A program made the position numbers and the translations under genes. A DNA stretch of 64,000 bases, taken from Tricholomella constricta (taxonomy: Eukaryota; Basidiomycota; Agaricomycetes; Agaricales; Lyophyllaceae). This document shows, piece after piece, positions 54,553 to 64,000 of the stretch (the first letter of the stretch is position 1; each line of letters starts with the position of its first letter). The stretch is from positions 124,001-188,000 of the forward strand of contig JAACJP010000011.1 in the NCBI GenBank assembly GCA_013368375.1, given 5' to 3'. The notes under the pieces were generated by a model, which made no database searches, was not told the origin of the DNA, and saw only the letters and a program-made list of their open reading frames with translations.

Positions 54553-57000
54553 TTACATACGATCATGCCGAGCAGCGCGTACAAGATCAAGGCGACGTCG
54601 GCGAGCAACTTCATGACGGGGACGGTTCCAGAAGTGGGAGAGATCAGGGAGGTAACGCAAGTGGTAAAAATCATACCCACGAAGGTAAGGGTTGAGGTAA
54701 AAAGATGCTGCGTCATCAAGGACCGTGTCGGATGACCAGGCTTGGTTGCTAGACCATCCAAAGTTGGGTAGGAGGTGGCAGGAGCGGATAATTTGGGATG
54801 CAGGGATGATGGAGGCATGGCGTTGACGGTTGTGCGAGGAAAACAAAGTCCTAAACATGCCGAGATCATTGTCAAATGTTCCGAGAGGTCTAAACCAATG
54901 GACAAAGAGCAAAGGGTCGGGGAACAAGCCATGCTGCTCCAGAAGGGCAAAAATGAGCCTGACCTGTGCAATACGGATGCCTGTATAGTGTTTAGAGCTG
55001 TGGCCAACATGAGAAAAGATCACGTACCATCGAGAGGACCTTTGGAGGGATCACCTGGGTGAACTCGAACAAGGACTGTACTGAATTGTGGTGGTGACCC
55101 TTTCTTGATTCCTTGAGTAGTGACGATCCTGCGCTTGTGCTTCGTGGCTATAACAGTGTCCTTCACAACAACGCGCGAAACCCCAGGGATAGGCGGGAGG
55201 GAGAGATAGAGGCGGTGGTAGACGGGGAAAGTGGAAAGATCATTGAGAGGAAAACGAGGAGTGATAGAGCGCTCCCGGAGGAATGCGGTGAGGTGGAATA
55301 AGAAATCCTGCGCACCAAAATCCTGGACAATGGACGTTGCGGTGACGCGAGGCAGAGCAGGCTTCCTTGCAACTCGGTAAGTTGTTGTTTGGTCTTGTGG
55401 GTGCAGAATTTCGGCGTCTACATTGTCCTCCTCGCTGGCACTATCTGGATCCGTCTCTGCTATATTCTGGTCACCCATTGCCCACTGCAAATACATGCTG
55501 AACCGTCGTATTGCCTCCTGACGTTGCAGCCATGTGGTCATCTGCTTTGTGTAAGCCTTCTTGTTGCTCGCTCGATATCCAACTTTTGCTAAATCAATAT
55601 GAAGCCCTTCTGTTGCCTCCGTGTTGAAGCCAGTAGCACTACCAAGGGCTCGAATAGAATCAAGGTAATGCTTGATGTTGTGGAGTTTACTGATGTTGAA
55701 ATGCGCCCGGATATCCAAATCGACAAACACCTGCTTGTTTTCATGAAACACCACCCAAGCTGCATCCAAGTGTGCCAGAGACTCGTCGGTATGGACCTTG
55801 AACTGCGCATAAAAGATAAAGTCTAACACTCCCCGTACTGCGCGCACTACAGCAGGATCCGTTGTGTTTGCCAGAACTCTGAGAAAGACTTTTGCCATGT
55901 TCTTATGCTCCACGCCGGTCCACTGTGTCGTGAGGGAGATTCCTTTCTTGAAGTGACGGAGGGTCGGGTGGGGGGTTATGGAACGGTACCGTCAATCGAT
56001 CTCGTCAGTGCCACCAGGAACTGCCTCTGTCGCCCAACTGACAATGTGATCCTTGAAGACACCAAGATGCAGCTGGTGGAGAATATCGGGCGTGATACAT
56101 GTGAAGATGTTACAGTGTGGTAAGTCTTTCCAGAAGGGGTCGATCGAACGGAGGGAATGCTGAGTGAACTCTTCAGGTCTTTCACCGCGGGACTGCTGGG
56201 CCAGAATGTGCAAGGTCTTTTTGGGGTCGTGTAGAATAGAATGAACCGGATCACCACGCTGATTGGGTAGTACGGTGCATTTTGGACAGGCACTCTCCTT
56301 GCAGGCAGCAACGAGGCACTGTTCTGGGTAGTCGGCGACTTACGCCGCGACAATCGGGTAGGCCATTCGCACAAAGCCATCCGCGCAGTTCATCCTAACG
56401 CCATTTTTCCCAGCATCAATCAAGGGCTTCAGGATTGTGCGCATGCATTCGTGGAACAACTGGTGCCCCTCAACTGATCGACGATTTTTCGAGAAGCATT
56501 CCAACTTTGAGACAGGTATGTACCCAATTAGAACCATCGCATGCGCAGAGCTCTGATGACAAAGTCCTTGGTCTGTTGACCCAACTCCTAGGTATACTGG
56601 GTAGGCTTGCTTATCACCACTGAACGATGTTAGGCTGGTCTTGTCTGATGATAAAATGACAGGAACAATGGTCGCTCCCAGAGGTAAGTCGTCCTAAGCG
56701 TTGAAATATCAGATTTTTCTGATGCATCGGCGAATAGGAATAAAGGCCAACTCGCCTGTGTATCGTGCCACCATTCCGCACTGTTCATCTCCCCGTACTC
56801 CCGATTTGTGCAGTCCTTGTCACGATAGACACGACATGGTGCGTACTTATTATTTTTTCCTATCAGTGGATTCTCCAACAACTCTTGCACACAATCAACA
56901 GGATTGCGATGCCATAATTCGAGCTCCTCTTTTCGAAGCTTTCCCTCGGTATCTTTCTCGTCGCCCGTGATCTGAAACGCCGTACATGTCCATCCAGGGC
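54553..57000 (-). pseudogene. Plavaka-type (CACTA-like) transposase, decayed
   Basis: Minus-strand Plavaka transposase pieces in order: ELELWHRNPVDCVQELL with the WWHDTQ end, LPLGATIVPVILSSDKT, SFSGDKQAYPVYL, MVLIGYIPVSKLECF, CADGFVRMAYPIVAA, a C-x2-C finger (CPKC), DILHQLHLGVFKDHI, VEHKNMAKVFL, HFNISKLHNIKHYLDSIR, FNTEATEGLHIDLAK and a C-terminal part ending at about 54553. Introns are visible, for example near 55020 and 55950. A TAA at 56341-56343 and other frame breaks show decay. Terminal repeats were not located. Confidence 0.82.
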
Positions 57001-57693
57001 TGCCAGGAAGTGCATCAATTCGTTGCAGAAGGCTTCTTGTGTTGTGAAAACTAGGTTTCGCACCGCCGTGAATCTATTAGTATGTTAGCTCGGCCCTCTC
57101 TCCTTAATAATGATGACACTGATACTCACACTTTCCAGCTTTAAAAATGCATCCACCTTCGTCTGACTGACTCCTGATGTTAGGGGAACACCCGTTCGCG
57201 CCCTCCTACGCTCATCGACCACCCCTCGACACGCGCGATCGCTCCTGCCCGATCGCGATCCCGACCCTGATGCTCTGACTCCTGTCATTTCCCTCCCTTC
57301 CCTGTTTAGGCCTGACACTGTTTCCCGATCACCCGACATCCCGATGACGGTTACTATCAGACAGCATCCGGAACCGCTCGTTATTATCACATGTACAGTA
57401 CACTCGTATGTAGCCGGCCCCCTGGCATCTGGGAATCCTTTACACTATTCTCTTTGGATTCCCCTTTGCCAGGTAAGCCTTACTTACCTTCGTTTGCTGT
57501 ACATCAATATAACTTTGGATTCCCCTTTGCCAGCACGACTAAGCTCTGCTCTAAGGTCGCCCTAACAGCAGAATAGTGTCTCTTAGAAACCCGACGAAGC
57601 CGACCGACCAGCTTCCGCGCCGAAACATGCGTCTGCTACACGCGACCGTCCAACGTGCGCTCGCTCTGATCGCCCGCCCAGTCCCGTTTCGAG
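57001..57693. other. Region without a supported gene; short direct repeats
   Basis: Contains an intron-like break of the Plavaka 5' side, then a stretch with a Pro/Asp/Arg-rich open frame (57180-57390) that is not recognised. The 20-bp sequence TTTGGATTCCCCTTTGCCAG occurs twice (57457 and 57521). This may be the 5' untranslated or LTR region of the Ty3-a copy that begins at 57694, but no LTR pair supports this. Confidence 0.4.
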
Positions 57694-57990
57694 ATGTCTG
57701 AATTTGGTGACATGCCACTCGAACGACCGTTCTCTCCCTTCCTCATGACGGAGGAGCGGTTGGCGAATATGGAAGCCACGATTTCGGCTCTCTCCGCCTC
57801 CAACACCTCCAACACGGCCTCTATGGATCGCCTCTCCGCTCTTTTCGAAAAACTCATGTCGGGGACACCCCCCAATCCCACCCCCGCTGCTCCTGAAGCA
57901 GACACGACCCCTTTGCTGCCTGACACGATCCCTCCGCCGCCTGAGACGACCCCTCCGCCGCCAGGCTCTCTGCGATCGGGATCGCACCAC
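57694..57990 (+). pseudogene. Ty3-a gag N-terminus, cut by Ty3-c LTR
   Basis: Starts MSEFGDMPLERPFSPF and continues as a short coiled coil (ASNTSNTASMDRLSALFEK) and the Pro-rich segment seen at 9161-8900. The Ty3-c 3' LTR interrupts it at 57991. It supplies the gag sequence missing left of element B and proves the left boundary of element B at 9161/9162. Confidence 0.85.
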
Positions 57991-58800
57991 TGTTAGGACC
58001 TTGCGTAGCACGCTGGTTGCGGAGTTATTCCGAGACCACCGAAGCGGACATGTTAGAGGACGTCCGGATGGGCGAAGGCGAGCGACGAGCTACAAGCCGG
58101 CGCGAGCCAAGAGAGTCCTGAATGCGGTCAAGTGAGCAATCAACAGTGCGAAACGTGAGGAGGGCGACGAGAGAGCAAGCTAAGAGTCGATCAATGTATA
58201 AACCCGAAGATACTGTTATTGTTCAGGTTGGAGATATTCTATCTCCAACCCAGGCTTATATACTACATCGCCGAGCCGGTGACTAAGGCGGTATGTAAAG
58301 GCGCTGACTACGGATGAGTAACAATTGTCCAGCTGACTGATAGGAATCTAAGTAGTGGTGTCGGTGTGGGAGTAATGGCTACGAAAGGGGCGTAAGAACA
58401 GTATGGCGGTCAGCAAGTATGTCTAAGGCGGGGGCCATGGGGGCCGATGACAGAGAACAAGAGACTAAGCGATAATAGGAGTGGGCGCACGGTGCAGCCC
58501 CTTACAGGACAGGCCTGACGTCGTCAAGGAAGACGGGCTCCGATCAGGTAATCGGAGGTCGTGAGCGTTGACGAGGATGTTCACCGGAGCTTGTTCGAAC
58601 GAATGAGCACAAGTGATACAATTGCGAAGGTGAGTAAACCGAGAGAGTAAGAGAGAATAAGAAACGGGAACGGGAACCAAATGGTAATATCGAGGTGAAG
58701 AGTCTGGAAAGAAGTGGTGTCATGTTATATACAGTGGGTAGGCGTGGGAAAGCGTAGTGGGATGTGATTTTAGGGGTGGTTGTTAGGGGCGGTCGTGACA
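57991..58800 (-). repeat. 3' LTR of Ty3-c copy 2, containing a solo LTR
   Basis: Plus-strand start TGTTAGGACC and end GGTCGTGACA, as in copy 1. Total 810 bp; removal of the 461-bp insertion leaves 349 bp against 346 bp in copy 1. Confidence 0.92.
58051..58506. mobile_element. Solo LTR of another retrotransposon inside the Ty3-c LTR
   Basis: 456 bp, starting TGTTAGAGGACG and ending CCCCTTACA (TG...CA). It is flanked by the 5-bp target-site duplication GGACA at 58046-58050 and 58507-58511; the uninterrupted LTR at 42465 has GGACA once. Family not represented elsewhere in the window as far as I could see. Confidence 0.92.
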
Positions 58801-58816
58801 TTACCCCCTCCTCAAG
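58801..58816 (-). other. Polypurine tract of Ty3-c copy 2
   Basis: Minus strand reads TTGAGGAGGGGGTAA directly before the LTR start TGTCACGACC, the expected plus-strand primer site. The equivalent region is lost in copy 1. Confidence 0.8.
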
Positions 58817-59022
58817 CGTCGAGCCACTGAGACGCGGGGAGATGTTCGAATACGGATAGTGTGGCGGTTGTTTTTCTTTCTGGGTCGCGCGCGGTCACGT
58901 GAGGGGCACGTGCGGGTCTAGGTCGATTGTGGGTCCATGTGGGTGATTTGGAGGATCTCGGAGATCGAAAAAGAGGAGAGCTCTGGTTGTTTTTTCTCCT
59001 CTAATTTCTTTTTATCATCTCC

Positions 59023-61026
59023 ATGTCGGTCTTCAATCGAGATTTTGCACCGTCTGCCTCCGCTGCCCAGATTTTGCGCGATCAAGAGTTGGCGCGTTTA
59101 TCCGAAGAAGATCGGGCGCGCGTCGCGTTCTTGGACATGCCCCGACCCGTCTCCCCTACTCCTTCTCTCCCTGGGATCGCCGTTCTCCCAGATGGAAGCG
59201 TTGGGGCCATCCCCAGTTCTTCCCCCGTTCCTCCTATGCCCTCCTTCCCTCGACTGGTTATTCGTCTTCCGGTCCGGGCTCAGCAGATCCGTCGCCCCCG
59301 TTCGACCACTCCGGAGGCCCTTTTCGAATCTTCCAGTGATCCCGTGTCGCGTCCGGCGGCGACTTCATTGTCTTGGGGGCCCCTCTTGACAGATGCGGTT
59401 CTGGCGGAGGTGATGCATACCGCTGTGCGGGTTCCTCCCTCTTTGGCTTGGTGTGAGGCGCACGGACCGGTAAGTATCGTCTTTCGTTTGCGATCGGGCT
59501 GGATCCTTCCGCTGATTCTCTTTTTGGGCTCTTTGCTAGTGTGATCGGTGTCGGGGTCATCATCAGTCTTGCCGTTTTCAGGAGGTTCGTCTTCGTGGGA
59601 CCTTGCCCTGCGTCGATTGCCGCGCGGCGCACGCCTTGTGCTCCCTGTCGCTTGACCATGGTCTAGAGGTGGCATCTAGGGAATTGGTGATCCCCTTGGC
59701 GTGGTTGCGGACCCGTACCGAAGGTTTTTCCTTCTCCCGCACCGGCGTCGCTATGTCCTTTTCCGCTATCCGTCGTATCTTGCGTGTGGCGTCCCCCTCC
59801 TTCGACTCCTCTCTTGTCTCCGTGCCTTCTACGGAGGTCCTTTCCCTTTCCTCTTCTTCTGGGGATGAGGCACCGTTCGCCTTAGCCGTGCTCCGCCTGC
59901 GCGTGCTATCTTTCGTGGTACCCGAGGACAGGGTCGAAAATTAGCGTCTGTTGGTCGTGGGGGTATGCGGTCTGGTCTGCAGGGGTGTCCTTTGCCTCGT
60001 TCCCCCTCCCTTTCTCCCGCGGCGCTGACTTCTCCTCTTTTGGTTCCTCCTTTGTCGGGCGCTACGCGTGCGGTGTCCCCCGATACGACCCCTGATGAAC
60101 CTCTCTTTTAAAGAGCTCGTCCAATTCAGTTTCGCCATCGCCAGCCCTGCAGTCCTGCCCTCCCTCCATGTTGCTGTCGTCCCCCCTCGCTACCCCTGCT
60201 CCTTCCGTTCCTTCGCCGGAGGCGTTCCTCCGTCTCCAGCGTCTCTACGACCAGGAGGTCGCGCGTGCTCAGGCCCTTTCCTCCCAGGTCGAGCGTCTCG
60301 AGGTCGAGGGTGAACGCCACAAAGGTCGTTTTCACGGAGTCCTATCCCAACTCGCCGACGAGCGTGAACGCCTTCTTCATCTGCAGGCGCAGACATCGCG
60401 TGCCGTGGAGGTCGTCGACGTCGATCGTGACGCTGAGGTTGAGGATCTGCGGATGCAGGTTGCGGGTCTCGAGGATGAGGTAGCGGGTCTTCAGGGGCAC
60501 GTCGTCCATCTTCAGGAGGTCCGGGACCATTGGCGTGGTCATGCCTTGGACCTTCGTGTTCGTGTCGACGGTGAGTTTTTTGATTCGTGTCATTCCTCTC
60601 TCGTTGTCTGAGTTTGTCATAGCCCTTGAACTTGCGCGTACCGCCTTTGCGTCGGACATGTTTGTCGCCGACGGTGCCTTGCGTCGCGCCCTTGTCGAGA
60701 TGGAGGTGTCGCCGGCCCGGGATATTGTCGACGCTGCCCATAAGGTCCTGGAGCGGCATTCGCTCCTCGAGCTCTTCCCCCCTCCCGTCGACCCCGAGGT
60801 ACTCTTCCCTGCGTTCGATCATTTCCTTGCTTTGCACCGCACTTCGCTCACTCGTGAAGACGCCCTTGCGGACTTCGTGTCTCAATCCCAATTAATCGCC
60901 GACGATGAGCAGGATATTGCTTCGATGCGTCCGTTGGAGGGGGAGTTGGATGGGGAGGTCGGGTTTGGTCGCGGGGAGGGTTCCACTCCGAGCGCGGGTC
61001 CGTCCAAACGTCGTCGCATTGACTAG
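59023..61026 (+). pseudogene. Ty3-c antisense gene, copy 2 (frameshifted)
   Basis: Homologue of 34199-36178. Exon 1 59023-59469, intron to 59581, exon 2 from 59582, intron 60571-60622, exon 3 60623-61026. The cysteine motif CVDCRAAHALC is kept across the first splice junction, and the coiled coil (60200-60570) and acidic tail with C-terminal KRRRID are kept. A frameshift near 59890-59940 in the Ser/Pro-rich middle causes early termination at 59942, and a TAA ends the restored frame near 60108. The conserved ends and introns argue for past selection. Confidence 0.8.
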
Positions 61027-61231
61027 TCGGTCTTCTTGTTGGTGTCTAGGACCTTCTTTGCTTTCTTTTTGTTGAATATTTACATCTGAAGTTCGTTAAT
61101 TCTTTTTCCTTGGTGTTTTCTTTTCCTTGTAGTGTCGTTGTCCCGGTGTTCGAAATACATTTTGTGATAAAAATCGTTTTCTTGAAGGGGCTTTTCATAA
61201 ATTTCGTGAAGTGCGTGAATTTCGTCGGATT

Positions 61232-64000
61232 CTAGATTGTGGGGTCTCGTGGTTTCCTTGGGAATAGACGATGGAATTCGAGGGCCATGTCTTTTGCTCC
61301 CTCTATGTTTCCTGCTGGTTCTCATGTGTCGTCCTTAGGGCCATATCCTTCCCATCGTACCAAGTAGAGCACGTGTTTCCCTCGTGTTCGGGAGTCTAGG
61401 ATTCGTTCTACTTCGTAGTGCTCCTCGCCCTCGATTTCGATTGTCTGCGGAGGTGGCTTTGATCATCCTGGGAAGTTCTCGTGTTCGTGTTTTTCGAGTA
61501 ACTTGACGTGGAACACATTGTGAATTCCCTTCAGTGTCGGAGGTAGTTCCAGTCGATACGCGTGGCTGGAGATCTTCTGTAGGATTTTGAAGGGGCCCAG
61601 TCTCCGGTGGTCCAGCTTTTTGGAGGGGCGTTTCGTTTTGATGTTCCGGCAATCGAGCCATACCTCCGTTCCTACGGCCCAATCTGGTGTAGGGTCCCGT
61701 TTCTTGTCCGCGAATCGTTTGTAGGCTTCGTTTGCGATCTCTATCTCTTGGCGGAGGTAGTCCTGGAGGGTCCGGAGGTTTACGGCTACCTCCTGGGCTT
61801 CCTTTGCCGGTATGTCTTTTATAGAGATTGTCAGGCGGGGGTGATAACCCTTGTTCGCAAAGAAAGGAGAGACTCCCGTGGTCGAATGGGTCGCATTGTT
61901 ATACGTGAATTCCGCCAGTGGGAGCTGTGTTCGCCAGTTGGTCTGGAGGTAGTTCACGTATATTCGGAGGTACTGTTCCAGTGTCTGATTTACTCGTTCC
62001 GTCTGGCCGTCGGTCTCCGGGTGATACGCGGTCGAAAGGTTCGATTTAATGTCCAGGGCTTTACACAGCGAGCTCCAGAAACGGGAGACAAAGAGGGTGC
62101 CCCTGTCCGATATGATGTCGTCGGGCAGTCCGTGCTTGGAGAAGACATGTTCCAAGAATAGTTGAGCAAGTTCCTTTGCTGTGTCCGTTGTGTGACAGGG
62201 TATGAAGATGCCTTGCTTGGTGAGGCGGCATACTACGACCAGGATGGCGTCGTACCCATCCGATTCCGGTAATTCTACAATGTGGTCCATGGATATGGCC
62301 CACGCCCTTCGCCCAATCTGGAGTGGTTTCAATAGTCCGTATGGGCTATGGCGTGGGACCTTCGCTCTTTTACAGGTATAACAGCTTCGGACGTATCGAG
62401 TGACCTCCTTCCTTAATCCGGGCCAGAAATAAGTCCTCATGATGAGTTGTGTGGTCTTTCTGATCCCTGGATGTCCGCGCAGTTTGTGGTCGTGATGTTG
62501 CTGTAGGATGTCGAGGCGTAATCTGGAATGGTCCGGTACGTAGATTCTTCCGTCGCGAAGGAGTAGTTTGCCATCATCAGATAGGGAGAACGCGGAGGTC
62601 TCATCTCCGGGTTTGGGTGCGTGTCTCTCGAAGAATTCGTCTCGGGGTGTGTTCCGGATGTTGTTTAGTAGGAGCTCCTTGTTCAGTATTAGGGCCGCGT
62701 TCAATCGTTCGGGGGGTATGATGATGCGGTTGTTGAACGAATTATGATCCTGTTCGAACCCTTTCTTGGGATACACGTCTGGCCGTCGCGTGAGGGCATC
62801 TGGTTTCGCTCCTAATCTTCCGGGTCTGTAATTTATTTGGAAGTCGAAGTTCGCCAGGCATTCCGACCATCGTGCTTGTCTGCGACTGAGTTGCTTGGTT
62901 GTAGAGAAATACTGTAGGTCGTTGTGGTCGGAGTACACTTGAATGCGGTGGGGAGATCCCTCTAGGTAGGCCCTCCATTGCTTAAACGCTTCCACGATTG
63001 CTAGGAGCTCCTTGTCATAGATGTCGTAGTTGAGCTCCGCGTCTATCATAGTTCTCGCGTAGAAGGCGACAGGACGTAAGTCTTGTGATGTCTCGTCAAA
63101 TTGGGAGATGATCCCCGCTATGGCGAAGTCGGAAGCGTCGCACTCTAATATCACCGGTAGTTGAGGATCGAAGTGTCGTAGGATGGGTGCGGAGGAGAAT
63201 GCTTTCTTCAATAGCTCGAAGACTCCTTCGCATTCGGAATCCCATTTCCAGATTGTGTCCTTTTGCGTGAGTTTGTTTAACCTCTTCGTTATGCCCGAGT
63301 AATTGTCGATAAACCGCCGATAGAAGTTTGCAAAGCCTAGGAAAGATTGGAGTTCCTTGACCTTCGTCGGCCTAGGCCACTTCTGAATCGCGTCGACTTT
63401 TCCTGGGTCCATCTTTACTCCGCCGGGGGATACGATGACGCCTAGGTATTCGATCTCCGTAGTGTGAAACGTGCATTTCTCCGGTTTTGCATGAAGGTTG
63501 TGTTTCCGGAGCCTCTCGAGGACCTTCCGAACGTGTCCGTGATGTTCCTCTAAGGTCTCCGAGAAAACCAGAATGTCGTCGAGATAGATCACTACGAACA
63601 CGTCGTTCATGTCGTGGAAGATGTCGTTCATGAAGTGTTGGAATGTCGCGGGTGAGTTTGTCATGCCGAAAGGCATTACCAGGTATTCGAAAAGTCCATA
63701 ACGAGTGCGGAAGGCTGTCTTCCATTCGTGTCCCGGAGCTATGCGGACGTTGTTGTAGCCCACTCGGAGGTCGATCTTCGAGTATACTTTCGCTTTTTGA
63801 AGTCGGTCTATGAGGTCTCCGATCAGAGGTAGAGGGTAACGGTTCTTCTTGGTGATCCGATTTAATCCTCTATAGTCCACGCATAGCCGGAGTGATCCGT
63901 CCTTCTTCTTTGCGAACAGTACCGGAGCTCCCGCTGACGAACTCGAAGGTCGGATGAACCCTTTTCCGAGCATCTCGTCGATGTAATCCTTCAATGCTTT
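61232..64000 (-). pseudogene. Ty3-c pol copy 2, RT core present, chromodomain broken by two TGA
   Basis: From 63994 down: RT with [14 protein letters not shown] and YLDDILVF, RNase H ([14 protein letters not shown]), integrase ([32 protein letters not shown]). The frame then meets TGA at 61463-61465 just before the chromodomain and another TGA at 61322-61324 in place of the chromodomain Trp of DDTWEP. Both are C-to-T type changes compared with copy 1. RT, RNase H and integrase are otherwise intact, so this copy may still supply enzyme activity without chromatin targeting. It continues past the window. Confidence 0.87.

Larger units (their letters stand above)
57991..64000 (-). mobile_element. 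Ty3-c chromovirus copy 2 (5' part outside window)
   Basis: Minus-strand element: 3' LTR 57991-58800 (with a solo LTR inserted in it), polypurine tract, antisense gene, pol running off the right edge. It inserted into a Ty3-a gag. Unlike copy 1, its RT core is present. Confidence 0.9.

Overview
This window is eukaryotic and most likely comes from a mushroom-forming basidiomycete (Agaricomycetes). Introns are about 50 bp with GT-AG ends. The mobile elements are KDZ (Kyakuja-Dileera-Zisupton) and Plavaka DNA transposons plus Ty3 chromoviruses and Ty1/copia elements, nested in one another. Only three host-type genes are visible, and two of them are broken. No rRNA, tRNA or CRISPR array was recognised.

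Layout: 1-6785 is the right part of KDZ element A (transposase, an acidic companion gene, a 133-bp tandem array, the terminus). 6786-9161 is a Ty3 fragment (family 'Ty3-a', minus strand) whose RT is cut by element A and whose gag is cut by element B. 9162-23401 is KDZ element B, 14.2 kb, with 229-bp inverted repeats, inner repeat arrays and five genes: acidic companion (-), KDZ transposase (-), unknown nuclear-type protein (+), zinc-cluster/coiled-coil protein (-), small protein (+). 23402-32236 is chromovirus Ty3-b with an extra third ORF and its 3' LTR. 32240-32935 is a scrap of a third KDZ family. 32936-34064 is another Ty3-a RT fragment. 34065-42810 is Ty3-c copy 1, with an intron-bearing gene antisense to gag-pol. 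42811-47453 is a decayed copia element. 47462-50197 is a host-type NLR-N-terminal-like gene that is disrupted. 50663-51625 is a MYND zinc-finger gene. 51953-54330 is a GMC oxidoreductase pseudogene. 54553-57000 is a decayed Plavaka transposase. 57694-57990 is a Ty3-a gag start, and 57991-64000 is Ty3-c copy 2, running off the right edge.

The most interesting signal is the palindrome CCGCGG. By hand count it occurs about 53 times in element A and about 90 times in element B, in exons, introns, intergenic DNA and arrays alike, but only about 5 times in the other ~43 kb. The flanking bases differ by element: A uses mostly RCCGCGGY and B mostly YCCGCGGR. Element B encodes a protein with exact Zn2Cys6 (GAL4-type) cysteine spacing followed by a coiled coil. 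Zn2Cys6 dimers read paired CGG triplets, and the yeast Pdr1/Pdr3 element is TCCGCGGA. I infer that these KDZ elements carry a self-recognition system: an element-encoded zinc-cluster protein paired with hundreds of bases of dispersed cognate sites, comparable in logic to the VANC anti-silencing proteins of plant VANDAL elements. The companion gene also carries an array of SUMO-interaction-like motifs. No binding data exist here; this is a hypothesis from sequence.
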